Shown here in pieces: positions 6,792-13,019 of a stretch of DNA of 13,019 nt. Under the pieces are notes generated by a model. The model made no database searches and was not told the DNA's origin. It saw nothing but the letters and a program-made list of their open reading frames with translations. Source of the DNA: Sedimentisphaerales bacterium (GTDB lineage Bacteria; Planctomycetota; Phycisphaerae; Sedimentisphaerales; SG8-4). Each line of letters begins with the position of its first letter. Within the stretch, counting starts at the first letter, position 1. The stretch is taken from positions 1 through 13,019 of the forward strand of contig JAFGCA010000108.1 of assembly GCA_016932895.1 (NCBI GenBank), given 5' to 3'. A program made the position numbers and the translations under genes.

Positions 6792-8171
6792 TCAGTCCTG
6801 TTTGAGCTTGTACAACGAGAGCATGCTCGGCGGCGGCGCGGTCTCTCGCGGCCGGTCTCGATTGCGCCCCAGCGTTTCCCACCGCAGAGCATAGCGAACG
6901 CCGGGCTCGCCGCTCGTGCCGGAATCGCCCTGCCAGCGTACCTGCATCCCGGGAAAATCGGACTGGGGCCTGGACAGGCCGGCCGGCCAGGCCGGAGCCT
7001 GCTCGATGGTCCCGATCGGTTTGAACGTCGCTTCGTCGAGCCGCCATGTGCCCGCGCCGTATTTTCCGTGTCGATAGGGCTGCGACAACGCCCCGCCGCC
7101 CAGCGCTCGTACCGGCGAGACCCCACCCTCGAAATTAATCGATCCGCCACCCTCGAAGAACCAGCGATAGTCCCAATCGCTCGTTTGGTATATCCGCCAG
7201 CGACCGCCTTCAAACCGCGCGTTGTACACCTGGGTGTTGCCCTCGCTGTCGAACTTGTGATAGCTCACGACGGGGCGGTGCTGCGAGTCGAATCCGACGC
7301 GGGTATTGCCGTTGATCATGCCTCCTTTGACGGGCACCGGATCGACCACCACGGCCCTGGTCTCGGCCGTCATCGGCAACTCGACAGGCTCACCCGCAAC
7401 CGTCTCCCAATGGATCAGATCTTTGCTGCGGGCGTAGCACAAGTCGTGATTCGTGCTGCAATCAGGCGTGTCGCGCCAGACCCAGCACAAATGGAACCAG
7501 CCGTCGGGCCCCTGCGCCGGTCCGACCGGATACGCGTTCATCAAGCCCTTGCCGTCCAGCAGGGGCTGTTCGAGAAGCCGGCGCCAGGTTTCCGCGGGCA
7601 CATCATAGACGTTGTAGAGCCGCGCCCCCCTGCCGCTGCCGCCGTCGCGGTAGGTGAAAATGAACTCACCTTGCGGCCCGCGCAGGAATCTCGGATAGGT
7701 GCACCGCTGCTCGCGCCGGCCCACCATCGCCGGGATGCGCCTGAGACTGCCTGCGTCACCGGGTTCGTCGCTGCGGAAGTAGACGAGCGGATTGCCGTGC
7801 ATGTTGCCGGCCAGATGGAGAAAGCCTCCGGCGTCAACCGCCATCGTCACGTAGTTGTGACTGTCCCATCCCAGGACGGAATCCAGGGCAGCGTACTTCC
7901 ACCGGCGCGAGGACAGATCCCTCTGCGCCACCGTCAACCGCCGCTGCTCGTCGTAGTACGCCACGTACTGGACGTCCTTCCGGGTGAGCAGGAAGAACCC
8001 TACGGGGTGACCGGACCAGACTTTCGACACCGGCAGAGAGACCTCCACAGTCGGTGCGGCCTGGTCACCGCCGGCGCCGGTCGTTGCGAGCCATAGAAGC
8101 GCCACTTGCAGCCAGACGCCCCGCCGCGACCCAACCGACCGAGATGTCCCCTCCTGCCTCACCGCAGACAC
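6792..8171 (-). CDS. Secreted BNR_4-type beta-propeller protein, possible polysaccharide lyase
   Basis: The product of about 459 residues begins with a basic region and hydrophobic stretch typical of a signal peptide (SRRGVWLQVALLWLATTGAGG). SRRGVW resembles a twin-arginine motif. The mature part carries signatures of the BNR_4 family: GWDSHNYVTMAVD with H105, LAGNMHGNPLVYFRS with H125, FTYRDGGSGRG with Y174, FHLCWVWRDTPD, NHDLCYARSKD and DWDYRWFFEGGGS. Seven-bladed propellers of this type include PL24/PL25 ulvan lyases, which use His and Tyr residues; the His/His/Tyr set here fits, but substrate and activity are unproven. Three GTG starts are possible (8186, 8171, 8162). I chose 8171 because GGGGA lies 5 bases upstream. 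An AGGAGGGG at about 8147-8154 has no in-frame start after it. The gene follows the small zinc protein by a few bases, so the two are probably co-transcribed. Confidence 0.8.
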   Translation of the reverse strand: MSAVRQEGTSRSVGSRRGVWLQVALLWLATTGAGGDQAAPTVEVSLPVSKVWSGHPVGFFLLTRKDVQYVAYYDEQRRLTVAQRDLSSRRWKYAALDSVLGWDSHNYVTMAVDAGGFLHLAGNMHGNPLVYFRSDEPGDAGSLRRIPAMVGRREQRCTYPRFLRGPQGEFIFTYRDGGSGRGARLYNVYDVPAETWRRLLEQPLLDGKGLMNAYPVGPAQGPDGWFHLCWVWRDTPDCSTNHDLCYARSKDLIHWETVAGEPVELPMTAETRAVVVDPVPVKGGMINGNTRVGFDSQHRPVVSYHKFDSEGNTQVYNARFEGGRWRIYQTSDWDYRWFFEGGGSINFEGGVSPVRALGGGALSQPYRHGKYGAGTWRLDEATFKPIGTIEQAPAWPAGLSRPQSDFPGMQVRWQGDSGTSGEPGVRYALRWETLGRNRDRPRETAPPPSMLSLYKLKQD

Positions 8172-8187
8172 AACCGTCCCCGCCACG

Positions 8188-8373
8188 TCACAGTTCCACC
8201 GGCTTGCAGAGGTTCTTCTCCTCGGCGGCCACGCGGCCACAGACTTTGCACATGTATTTTCCGTCCCGAACCAGCTTCTTGTACTCCTCGGGGTTGCTGA
8301 TCTGAAAACCCAGGTTGTTGAGGTAACACAGATGTTTGTCATGTCCGGGATGCGGCATTTGAGTATCGGCCAT
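8188..8373 (-). CDS. Small Cys-rich protein, probable zinc-binding (rubredoxin-like ribbon)
   Basis: A 61-residue protein, probably cytoplasmic. It has C42-x2-C45 in YMCKVCGRVAAEEKNLCKP, followed by C56; C16 and the His-rich start (H8, H11, H14) could complete a metal site. The second half (GKYMCKVCGR...NLC) matches short uncharacterised zinc-ribbon-like proteins that I recall from anaerobic bacteria. The ATG at 8373 is preferred over an in-frame ATG at 8397 because AAAGGA (complement of 8381-8386) stands 7 bases upstream of it. A TTGACA promoter lies about 40 bases further up. The stop is followed at once by the possible starts of the BNR gene, suggesting an operon with no obvious functional link. 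Function unknown. Confidence 0.8.
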   Translation of the reverse strand: MADTQMPHPGHDKHLCYLNNLGFQISNPEEYKKLVRDGKYMCKVCGRVAAEEKNLCKPVEL

Positions 8374-8414
8374 AAGGTTTTCCTTTCCGAGATCCAACGT
8401 TTCTCTGTCAGCAC

Positions 8415-8444
8415 ATTAAGGCCATCGGTTCGGCACGGTGTCAA
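8415..8444 (-). promoter_or_regulatory. Putative promoter of the small zinc protein / BNR operon
   Basis: On the minus strand, a perfect TTGACA (8444-8439) is followed after 18 bases by CTTAAT (8420-8415), which matches 4 of 6 positions. The predicted start near 8408 leaves a leader of about 35 bases before the ATG at 8373. It faces away from the hisF promoter in the same 271-base spacer. Confidence 0.5.
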
Positions 8445-8557
8445 CCGATTTTCCACGAAAGCCAGTTTCTACCATACAGGTTTTTCGGCGGTGTGGTTCG
8501 CCGAACCGGGTGGAACCTGGCGGTTTCTCGCGCCGGCGTTGGGTCGGAAACAATTGC

Positions 8558-8586
8558 TCGACGCCCGGCGTGTGCCTTGCTATACT
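8558..8586 (+). promoter_or_regulatory. Putative promoter of hisF
   Basis: TCGACG (8558-8563) and TATACT (8581-8586) are separated by 17 bases. The -35 box matches 4 of 6 positions and the -10 box 5 of 6. The predicted start near 8593 gives a leader of about 50 bases. Confidence 0.5.
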
Positions 8587-8644
8587 CCCTGCCGAACACG
8601 ACAAAGAACCCGGCACAATCGAACCCAATGAACGGAGAAGAAAC

Positions 8645-9409
8645 ATGGACTATCGGCGCATCATCCCCTGCCTGGACGTCAAGCACGGCCGGCTGGTCAA
8701 AGGCGTGAATTTCGTCAATCTCAAGGACGTGGGCGACCCGGCCGAGAACGCCGCCGCCTATAGCGAGGCCGGTGCCGACGAGCTCGTCTTCCTCGACATT
8801 ACCGCCACCTTGGAAAACCGCAAGACCCTGCTCGACGCCGTCAAGCGAACGGTCGAGCGCATCTCGGTGCCGCTGACGGTCGGCGGCGGCATCAACAGCT
8901 GCCAGGCCATCCAGGACCTTCTCGATCTCGGTGTGTCCAAGGTCTCCATGAACACGGCCGCGGTACGCAATCCGGACCTCGTCAAGGAAGCGGCGGAAAC
9001 GTTCGGCAGCGAGAAAATCACCATCGCCATCGACACCGCCGGCAACGCGGAGCTGCCCTCGAAATTTGAAGTGATGGTCAAGGGAGGCACGGCCGGAACC
9101 GGCATCGACGCGGTCGAATGGGCCCGGAAGGTCGAAGGCCTCGGCGCCGGAGCCATCCTGCCGACGAGCATGGACACCGACGGTATGCAAACCGGCTACG
9201 ATCTTCCCATGACCCGGGCCATCGCCGACGCGGTTTCCCTGCCCGTGATCGCCTCCGGTGGGGCCGGCACCCTCGAGCATCTGTACGAAGCCATCGTCGA
9301 GGGACATGCCGACGCCGTCCTCGTCGCTTCCATCGCCCACTTCGGGACATACACCATTCAACAGATGAAGGATTTCTTAGCCGAACGGAATATCCCGGTC
9401 AACCGTTAG
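8645..9409 (+). CDS. hisF: Imidazole glycerol phosphate synthase, cyclase subunit HisF
   Basis: HisF uses ammonia delivered by the HisH glutaminase to convert PRFAR to imidazole glycerol phosphate and AICAR, in histidine synthesis. It is cytoplasmic. The (beta/alpha)8 barrel has 254 residues, the normal length. Catalytic residues are D11 ([19 protein letters not shown], with K19 and phosphate-binding loops) and D130 (TIAIDTAG). Phosphate-binding GGG occurs at 80-82, and SGGAG near the C-terminus. Three of the four residues of the ammonia-gate salt-bridge cluster known from Thermotoga maritima HisF are present (R5, E46, K99); the fourth, E167, aligns with A170 ([15 protein letters not shown]). 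The ATG at 8645 has GGAGA at 8634-8638, spacing 6; homologues start at this [16 protein letters not shown] sequence, so the longer open frame from 8438 is not coding. No hisH or other his gene is in the window, so hisF stands alone. A strong terminator follows. Confidence 0.96.
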   Translation: MDYRRIIPCLDVKHGRLVKGVNFVNLKDVGDPAENAAAYSEAGADELVFLDITATLENRKTLLDAVKRTVERISVPLTVGGGINSCQAIQDLLDLGVSKVSMNTAAVRNPDLVKEAAETFGSEKITIAIDTAGNAELPSKFEVMVKGGTAGTGIDAVEWARKVEGLGAGAILPTSMDTDGMQTGYDLPMTRAIADAVSLPVIASGGAGTLEHLYEAIVEGHADAVLVASIAHFGTYTIQQMKDFLAERNIPVNR

Positions 9410-9447
9410 GACCGGAACCCCTTTATCGCCCCTTTCTCAATACGCCC

Positions 9448-9488
9448 GCAAAGAGCAGCCGCGAACAAGGCTGCTCTTTGCCTTTTCC
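9448..9488 (+). terminator. Rho-independent terminator of hisF
   Basis: A perfect 13-base-pair stem (GCAAAGAGCAGCC 9448-9460, GGCTGCTCTTTGC 9469-9481) has an 8-base loop and is followed by CTTTTCC. It begins 39 bases after the hisF stop. The T-run is short, but the stem is very strong. Confidence 0.85.
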
Positions 9489-9566
9489 GCGAAAGTCGGC
9501 CCGTCTGCTGGTCGATAGGAGGAGGGTGATTGTTCGTAACCTGGCTCGGATGGTATTGAGATACGC

Positions 9567-9728
9567 ATGTTCGACCGATTCAAGAAAAGCAAGTTCATCC
9601 TGAAGACGAAGCTCTTCACCCTCCGTTGGTATCCGAGCATCCGCAGTTGCATCAGCGTGGGCAACCACCGGCGCCCGCCGCAACAGATGCCCCCGCTTAT
9701 GGTCCGCAAACCCGAGTGGCGACGATAA
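9567..9728 (+). CDS. Possible small basic protein, 53 residues, unrecognised
   Basis: This short open frame begins MFDRFKKSKFILKTKLFTL and ends in a Pro/Arg-rich tail (KPEWRR). It is strongly basic. Its codons show clear G or C preference at third positions, as in the surrounding real genes, which is the main reason to list it. The frame is closed by a stop (TAA 9537-9539) upstream, so the ATG at 9567 is the natural start; only a weak GAG lies at 9558-9560. A strong AGGAGGAGG at 9517-9525 stands too far upstream for this start. It lies between two terminators in a 489-base stretch that holds no other gene. I recognise no family; it could be chance. Confidence 0.4.
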   Translation: MFDRFKKSKFILKTKLFTLRWYPSIRSCISVGNHRRPPQQMPPLMVRKPEWRR

Positions 9729-9808
9729 ACACGGCGCCCTTTCTCAACCTCCCCGCAGCCTTCGCACGCAGGCGGTCTGTAATCAAAACACCCCTGCACA
9801 GCCCCGGC

Positions 9809-9853
9809 AAAAAAACAAAGCGGGGTCCGTTTGGGCATTCGCATAGACCCCGC
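9809..9853 (-). terminator. Rho-independent terminator after the LamG protein gene, possibly bidirectional
   Basis: The 8-base-pair stem GCGGGGTC (9820-9827) / GACCCCGC (9846-9853) has an 18-base loop. Read on the minus strand it is followed by TTTGTTTTTTT (9819-9809), a good U-tract, about 45 bases past the stop of the LamG gene. On the plus strand CTTTTT (9854-9859) follows, so it could also stop transcripts coming from the small gene at 9567. Confidence 0.75.
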
Positions 9854-9898
9854 CTTTTTCTCATGTCACTACGACCGCTCCACACTGATGCGTGAGCG

Positions 9899-11800
9899 TC
9901 ACTTGGTTGCCGCAGCTTTGGTCAGCCAGAAATCATCAAAATAGATGGTCCCCGCGCCACCCGGTGCCGGAGCGACCCGGTCGCCGACTCTGACGATCAT
10001 CTTGACGATTGCCGCGGCGTTCACGTCGGCGAACTCACTAAACGGAATCTCCCACGCGATCCACTCTACACTCCTGGTGGCGGTGGCATCGGCGTAGGGC
10101 ACAACCGCTGTGCGTCCGGCGTTGTCCCGCAGTTCCACCTGCAGCGGGTCCGCGCCGTTGCCCGGCAGACCGCAAACGTGCAATACCAGTGAGTCGGCGC
10201 CGCCGGCCGTCCAGTTCCGAGCCGCCCAGGTCCGCTCGATCTCCGAGAAGTACGGCGAAATCGCGTTGTTGTAGTCCACCGGCATCGATTGAACGGGGCT
10301 GTGGACAACGTCCATTTCCATGATCGTGGTGTAGGGCGTACCGGGCGTCCAAACGTCGTGTCCGACGGCCGCGTTGCTGCCGTTGCCCGGGTTGCCCGGC
10401 TCGGGCCAACTGAAGCCGATGCCGTCCACCCAGAACTCGAAGGCCCGCTGTCCCACCTCGTCCGTGTATATCTCGAAATCGTCCAGGGGACTGGCGGTGG
10501 TGAAACTCCACACGTCGCCATCCCGAACGCTGCCGTCCAGGCTGGTTTCGTCCACGCGCCAGTAGTACGTCGTCAGCGGCAAAAGCGGCCCCGGCGCGAA
10601 GTTGGGATCGACCGTCGTGCCTTTGTCCGCCGCGGCGGTCCGGTCGTTGACGTCGGCAAAGTTGCTGCTGAAATAGACGTGATGCTCGGCGGCCGTCATG
10701 CCCGCCAACCAGGTCAGGATCGCAGAGGGCCCGATCGAGGCGCCGTCGGCCGGATCGGGCAGATAGGCCGTATACGGCATGGCCAAAAACGTCCAGACCG
10801 TACCGGTGTGGACGGTCATGTCCATCTCAACCTCATCCACGCGCCAGTAGTACCGCTGTCCCGGTGTCACACCCGCCAAGTGGAAGTACAGCGCCCCCGG
10901 CATATGCGATTGCACGAGATCGTCCGGGCCCAAATTGGGGTCCGTCCCGAAATACACGTCGTGCAACAGGATCGTATCCAGCGACGTCCATTGCATCAGA
11001 GGCATCTGGACGTCCACGGCGCCGTCGGCCGGACTGGGATTCCAGGCGGTAATGCGCGGCTCGGCCGGAAGCTCCACGATTTCCTTCACCTCGGCCGCCG
11101 AGAGAGCGCGGTTGTAGACCCGCGCCTCGTCCAGCCGCCCGCCAAAAGCCTCATACGGCGTGCTACTGCCATCGTTGCCGAAGTTGGCGATGGGATGGAT
11201 GGTCGCCAGGCCCGTGTACGCGCCGCTGGAGACCTCATCGCCGTCCACGTACACGGCGTACGCGCCGTTGTCCCAGGTCAGCGCCACGTGCAGCCATTCC
11301 TTCAGCGGCAGTTCCATAATGTTCGTATCGTGCGCGTGCGCCCCGCCCAAACCGAGGTCCAGGACTCTGGAGTCATTGGCAGTGTTTCCTTCCTGCATAT
11401 AGATCTGGATGCGGTCCGCCCATGATCCCTGGGCCGTGTGCCCGAAGAAATATCGTCCCCGCGTCATGGGCTGGGGATCGGCAAGCCATCCCCACACACA
11501 AACCGTGCCCGCCGCCGGGGACATGCCCGTCGTCGCGAACTCCAGGGCGTCGGCAACCTCCTCATCCCCGGGCGCATTGCACCCGAGGGCCCCGCCGTCA
11601 TAGCCCGGTACCCATTCAAACATCGGCCCCGTCAACGTACCGTCGTTTCCATTGCCGGAGGCATCGGCCGCGATCTCTCCGTCGGTCTCGTTCATCTGGT
11701 AATACGCAACCAGACCATCCTCCAAATCAGCGTCCACCGGTCGCGCGCCAAAACCCATCACGACCACCAGCAAAATGAGAAACATCAGCTTCCTATACAT
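9899..11800 (-). CDS. Secreted LamG-domain protein with two Fn3-like repeats and a planctomycete C-terminal domain
   Basis: The 633-residue product has a signal peptide (MYRKLMFLILLVVVMGFGARPVDA, likely cut before D25). Domains in order: a LamG/concanavalin-like jelly roll (about 28-245: GLVAYYQMNETDG, DASGNGNDGTL, WLHVALTWDNGAYAVYVDG, GRLDEARVYNRALSAAEV); two Fn3-like repeats (about 248-340 and 344-436), each ending in YYWRVDE and a VW-F-strand; and a C-terminal domain (about 438-633) starting SPLDDFEIYTDEVG and ending GGAGTIYFDDFWL. LamG folds bind glycans or proteins, so a role in attachment to extracellular polysaccharide is likely but unproven. I see no catalytic domain, dockerin or anchor signal. 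The ATG at 11800 is chosen because GAGGA lies 6 bases upstream; a TTG two codons earlier overlaps that spacing. It follows a gene on the same strand with the same C-terminal domain, 187 bases away. Confidence 0.9.
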   Translation of the reverse strand: MYRKLMFLILLVVVMGFGARPVDADLEDGLVAYYQMNETDGEIAADASGNGNDGTLTGPMFEWVPGYDGGALGCNAPGDEEVADALEFATTGMSPAAGTVCVWGWLADPQPMTRGRYFFGHTAQGSWADRIQIYMQEGNTANDSRVLDLGLGGAHAHDTNIMELPLKEWLHVALTWDNGAYAVYVDGDEVSSGAYTGLATIHPIANFGNDGSSTPYEAFGGRLDEARVYNRALSAAEVKEIVELPAEPRITAWNPSPADGAVDVQMPLMQWTSLDTILLHDVYFGTDPNLGPDDLVQSHMPGALYFHLAGVTPGQRYYWRVDEVEMDMTVHTGTVWTFLAMPYTAYLPDPADGASIGPSAILTWLAGMTAAEHHVYFSSNFADVNDRTAAADKGTTVDPNFAPGPLLPLTTYYWRVDETSLDGSVRDGDVWSFTTASPLDDFEIYTDEVGQRAFEFWVDGIGFSWPEPGNPGNGSNAAVGHDVWTPGTPYTTIMEMDVVHSPVQSMPVDYNNAISPYFSEIERTWAARNWTAGGADSLVLHVCGLPGNGADPLQVELRDNAGRTAVVPYADATATRSVEWIAWEIPFSEFADVNAAAIVKMIVRVGDRVAPAPGGAGTIYFDDFWLTKAAATK

Positions 11801-11895
11801 GTGCAATCCTCAAAAAAAGTACGTTCCAACAAATCCCGGTCCTCAGCCCGCCGGCCATTCGGCGTGCCGCCGATCTTCCTTGCACTCGAGCGGAA

Positions 11896-11916
11896 CCTGT
11901 ATCCGACGGACACAGG
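11896..11916 (-). other. Hairpin between the two surface-protein genes
   Basis: CCTGTATCC (11896-11904) and GGACACAGG (11908-11916) form a 9-base-pair stem with one G-T or A-C position and a 3-base loop. There is no T-run after it on the minus strand, so it is a poor intrinsic terminator for the upstream gene. The rest of the 187-base gap shows no clear promoter for the LamG gene, so read-through from the upstream gene is possible. Confidence 0.35.
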
Positions 11917-11987
11917 CCCCGCGTTCATCTGAGGCTGCGACCACGCACATCGGGGCGCACAACCTTGCTTGACCATCGCCTCGTCCG

Positions 11988-13019
11988 TCACGGTCCGGCC
12001 ACGTCGTTGGGCTCGACAGCCGGCGGCAGGCTCAGATAGACGTCATCGACGAAGAGCACGCCTGCGCCACCCGGCTTCGGGTCGTTGCGGTCACCGATGC
12101 CGATGCACATCTTCATCACCGAAGACAGGTCGACGTCGGCAAACTCGGCGAGCGAAATCGTCCAGGTGACCCAATCGCTGGACTGGACCACATTCGGATC
12201 GGGATGGGTAACGACACTCGTACGGTTGAGCGAGTCCTGCAGCGTGACGTACAGAAGATCCGCCCCGTCGACGGCTCCGCCTTCGGCCACCAGCGCGGTG
12301 CCCCAACTGGCCGCGGTCTGCCAGTCGTTACCTACAAGGGAGTGCCAGGCGATCTGTGATTCCCGCGTGTCGGCGCCGTCGTCGTCGTCGTTGTAGAAAC
12401 AGTCGATCCCGATAAGCTGTCCGACCGGCGCCCCCGTGCCCATCAGCGCCTGCCACGGGAGCTTGATCTCGATCCGCCAGCCGGTGGCCGTATCAACCTG
12501 AGCGTGCTCGACGCCCGTGAGGTTCGTGTTGGTCCCCTGTATCTCAGTGGTGGTCCAACCGAAGGTGTACTGGCGGGCGTTGCCGACCAGCCCCGGCCCG
12601 GCCTTGGTGTTGTCGCCGTCGACGTAGAACTCCACGCTGTCATCGAGGTAGGAAGAGCCCGAATCGTTGTAGAGCGCCTCGTCGTTGACGTCCACCAAAG
12701 CATACAGGTTCTCGGCGTCGTACAGCACGCGGAATTGCCCCGACGCATCGGCCGGCCCGCTCGGCTCGGCGCCGTCGATCTTGGTGGCAACGGGAAATGG
12801 CGTCACATCCGCCCAGATCGCATCGACTTGCCCGTCGATCACCGGCGTCCCGGTGAGAATCTCAAAGTCCCGGGCCAGACCCTGGACGTGCAATGTCAAT
12901 GAGTCAAGACCCGGAGTCTTCCAGTCCTGACGTACCGCCCACGTTCGTTCGGCCTCGCAATAGTAAGGCAGAGCCCCGTTGTCGTAGTACAGCGGCATCG
13001 ACTGCGCGCCGCTGTGGAC
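11988..13019 (-). CDS. Large secreted-type protein with nested CBM9-like domain, N-terminus cut by window edge
   Basis: The frame is open to base 13019, so the N-terminal part, including any signal peptide and catalytic domain, is missing; 343 residues are visible. The first visible residues VHSGAQSMPLYYDN, then the end GGAGVLFVDDVYLSLPP, match the two ends of the C-terminal domain of the neighbouring LamG protein (VHSPVQSMPVDYNN ... GGAGTIYFDDFWL). Between them lies a CBM9/DOMON-like segment (TGTPVIDGQVDAIWADV, RVLYDAENLYALVDVND, DDSVEFYVDGDN, GWRIEIKLPWQAL). CBM9 modules bind the reducing ends of sugars, so binding of extracellular glycans is the likely role. An internal ATG at 12998 is not the real start, since the homologous sequence continues upstream of it. 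The gene reads toward the LamG gene and the two are tandem relatives. Confidence 0.85.
   Translation of the reverse strand, partial: VHSGAQSMPLYYDNGALPYYCEAERTWAVRQDWKTPGLDSLTLHVQGLARDFEILTGTPVIDGQVDAIWADVTPFPVATKIDGAEPSGPADASGQFRVLYDAENLYALVDVNDEALYNDSGSSYLDDSVEFYVDGDNTKAGPGLVGNARQYTFGWTTTEIQGTNTNLTGVEHAQVDTATGWRIEIKLPWQALMGTGAPVGQLIGIDCFYNDDDDGADTRESQIAWHSLVGNDWQTAASWGTALVAEGGAVDGADLLYVTLQDSLNRTSVVTHPDPNVVQSSDWVTWTISLAEFADVDLSSVMKMCIGIGDRNDPKPGGAGVLFVDDVYLSLPPAVEPNDVAGP
12279..12872 (-). other. CBM9-like domain inserted within a jelly-roll-like C-terminal domain
   Basis: About 198 residues (FEILTGTPVIDG to WGTALVAEGG) interrupt the C-terminal domain between the strands LTLHVQGLA and ADLLYVTLQDS. 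In the paralogous LamG protein the same two strands are joined directly (LHVCGLPGNGADPLQVELRD). The inserted part has the family-9 pattern: a P-x-I-D-G-x-x-D-x-x-W start, then a DAENLYALVDV strand, DDSVEFYVD, and GWRIEIKLPWQAL. Boundaries are approximate. Confidence 0.7.

Noticed and set aside
6636..8096. 486-codon plus-strand frame opposite the BNR gene
   Set aside because: It starts inside gpmA upstream sequence, reads through the palindromic repeat (giving HPEPQAKDD) and is antisense to a protein with clear BNR_4 motifs.
8187..8456. Extended N-terminus of the BNR protein back to 8456
   Set aside because: It would overlap the small zinc protein in another frame and its promoter, and would bury the signal peptide deep inside the protein.
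10289..11425. 378-codon plus-strand frame opposite the LamG gene
   Set aside because: It is antisense to a protein with a signal peptide and recognisable domains; its own product is Arg/His-rich with no recognisable pattern.

Overview
The window looks like part of a planctomycete chromosome, most likely class Phycisphaerae. The evidence is: GC-rich coding DNA; two adjacent prepilin-type proteins with the planctomycete H-X9-DG C-terminal motif; secreted LamG/Fn3-like/CBM9 proteins that share a C-terminal jelly-roll-like domain typical of that group; and a signal-peptide-bearing BNR-type propeller protein. The phylum call comes from protein architecture, not from a marker gene, so it is an inference.

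Left part (1-3000). A partial minus-strand NAD(P)H-hydrate epimerase gene (nnrE) leaves the window at its left edge. It is divergent from a plus-strand operon: surE (5'/3'-nucleotidase), a 96-residue ACT-domain protein, and a DUF711/UPF0210 'PFL family' protein. The last two are a conserved pair of unknown function. Near-consensus sigma-70-type promoters point outward on both sides of the 209-base divergent spacer.

Middle part (3001-5736). A strong promoter drives two tandem, paralogous prepilin-type proteins. A 190-residue protein with two membrane helices and a possible NTF2-like domain follows, with its own promoter.

Central part (5737-8400). gpmA (2,3-bisphosphoglycerate-dependent phosphoglycerate mutase) is on the minus strand, bracketed by two copies of a palindromic intergenic repeat beginning GTCATCCTGAGCC. 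Upstream lies a minus-strand pair: a 61-residue Cys-rich probable zinc protein and a secreted BNR_4-type beta-propeller that may be a polysaccharide lyase.

Right part (8401-13019). hisF is a plus-strand single gene with its own promoter and a strong terminator. After it comes a 489-base gap holding a possible 53-residue gene and a second terminator. Two minus-strand genes for large secreted proteins end the window. The first is LamG + two Fn3-like repeats + C-terminal domain. The second is cut by the right edge and carries a CBM9-like domain inserted inside the same C-terminal domain.

Most of the window is housekeeping plus cell-surface genes. I found no defence system, CRISPR array, tRNA, rRNA or insertion sequence. 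The least ordinary items are the nested CBM9 domain, the repeat-bracketed gpmA, a HisF lacking one residue of the ammonia-gate cluster, the possibly leaderless nnrE promoter, the frameshifted-looking tail of the first pilin-like protein, and the uncharacterised ACT/PFL-family pair.
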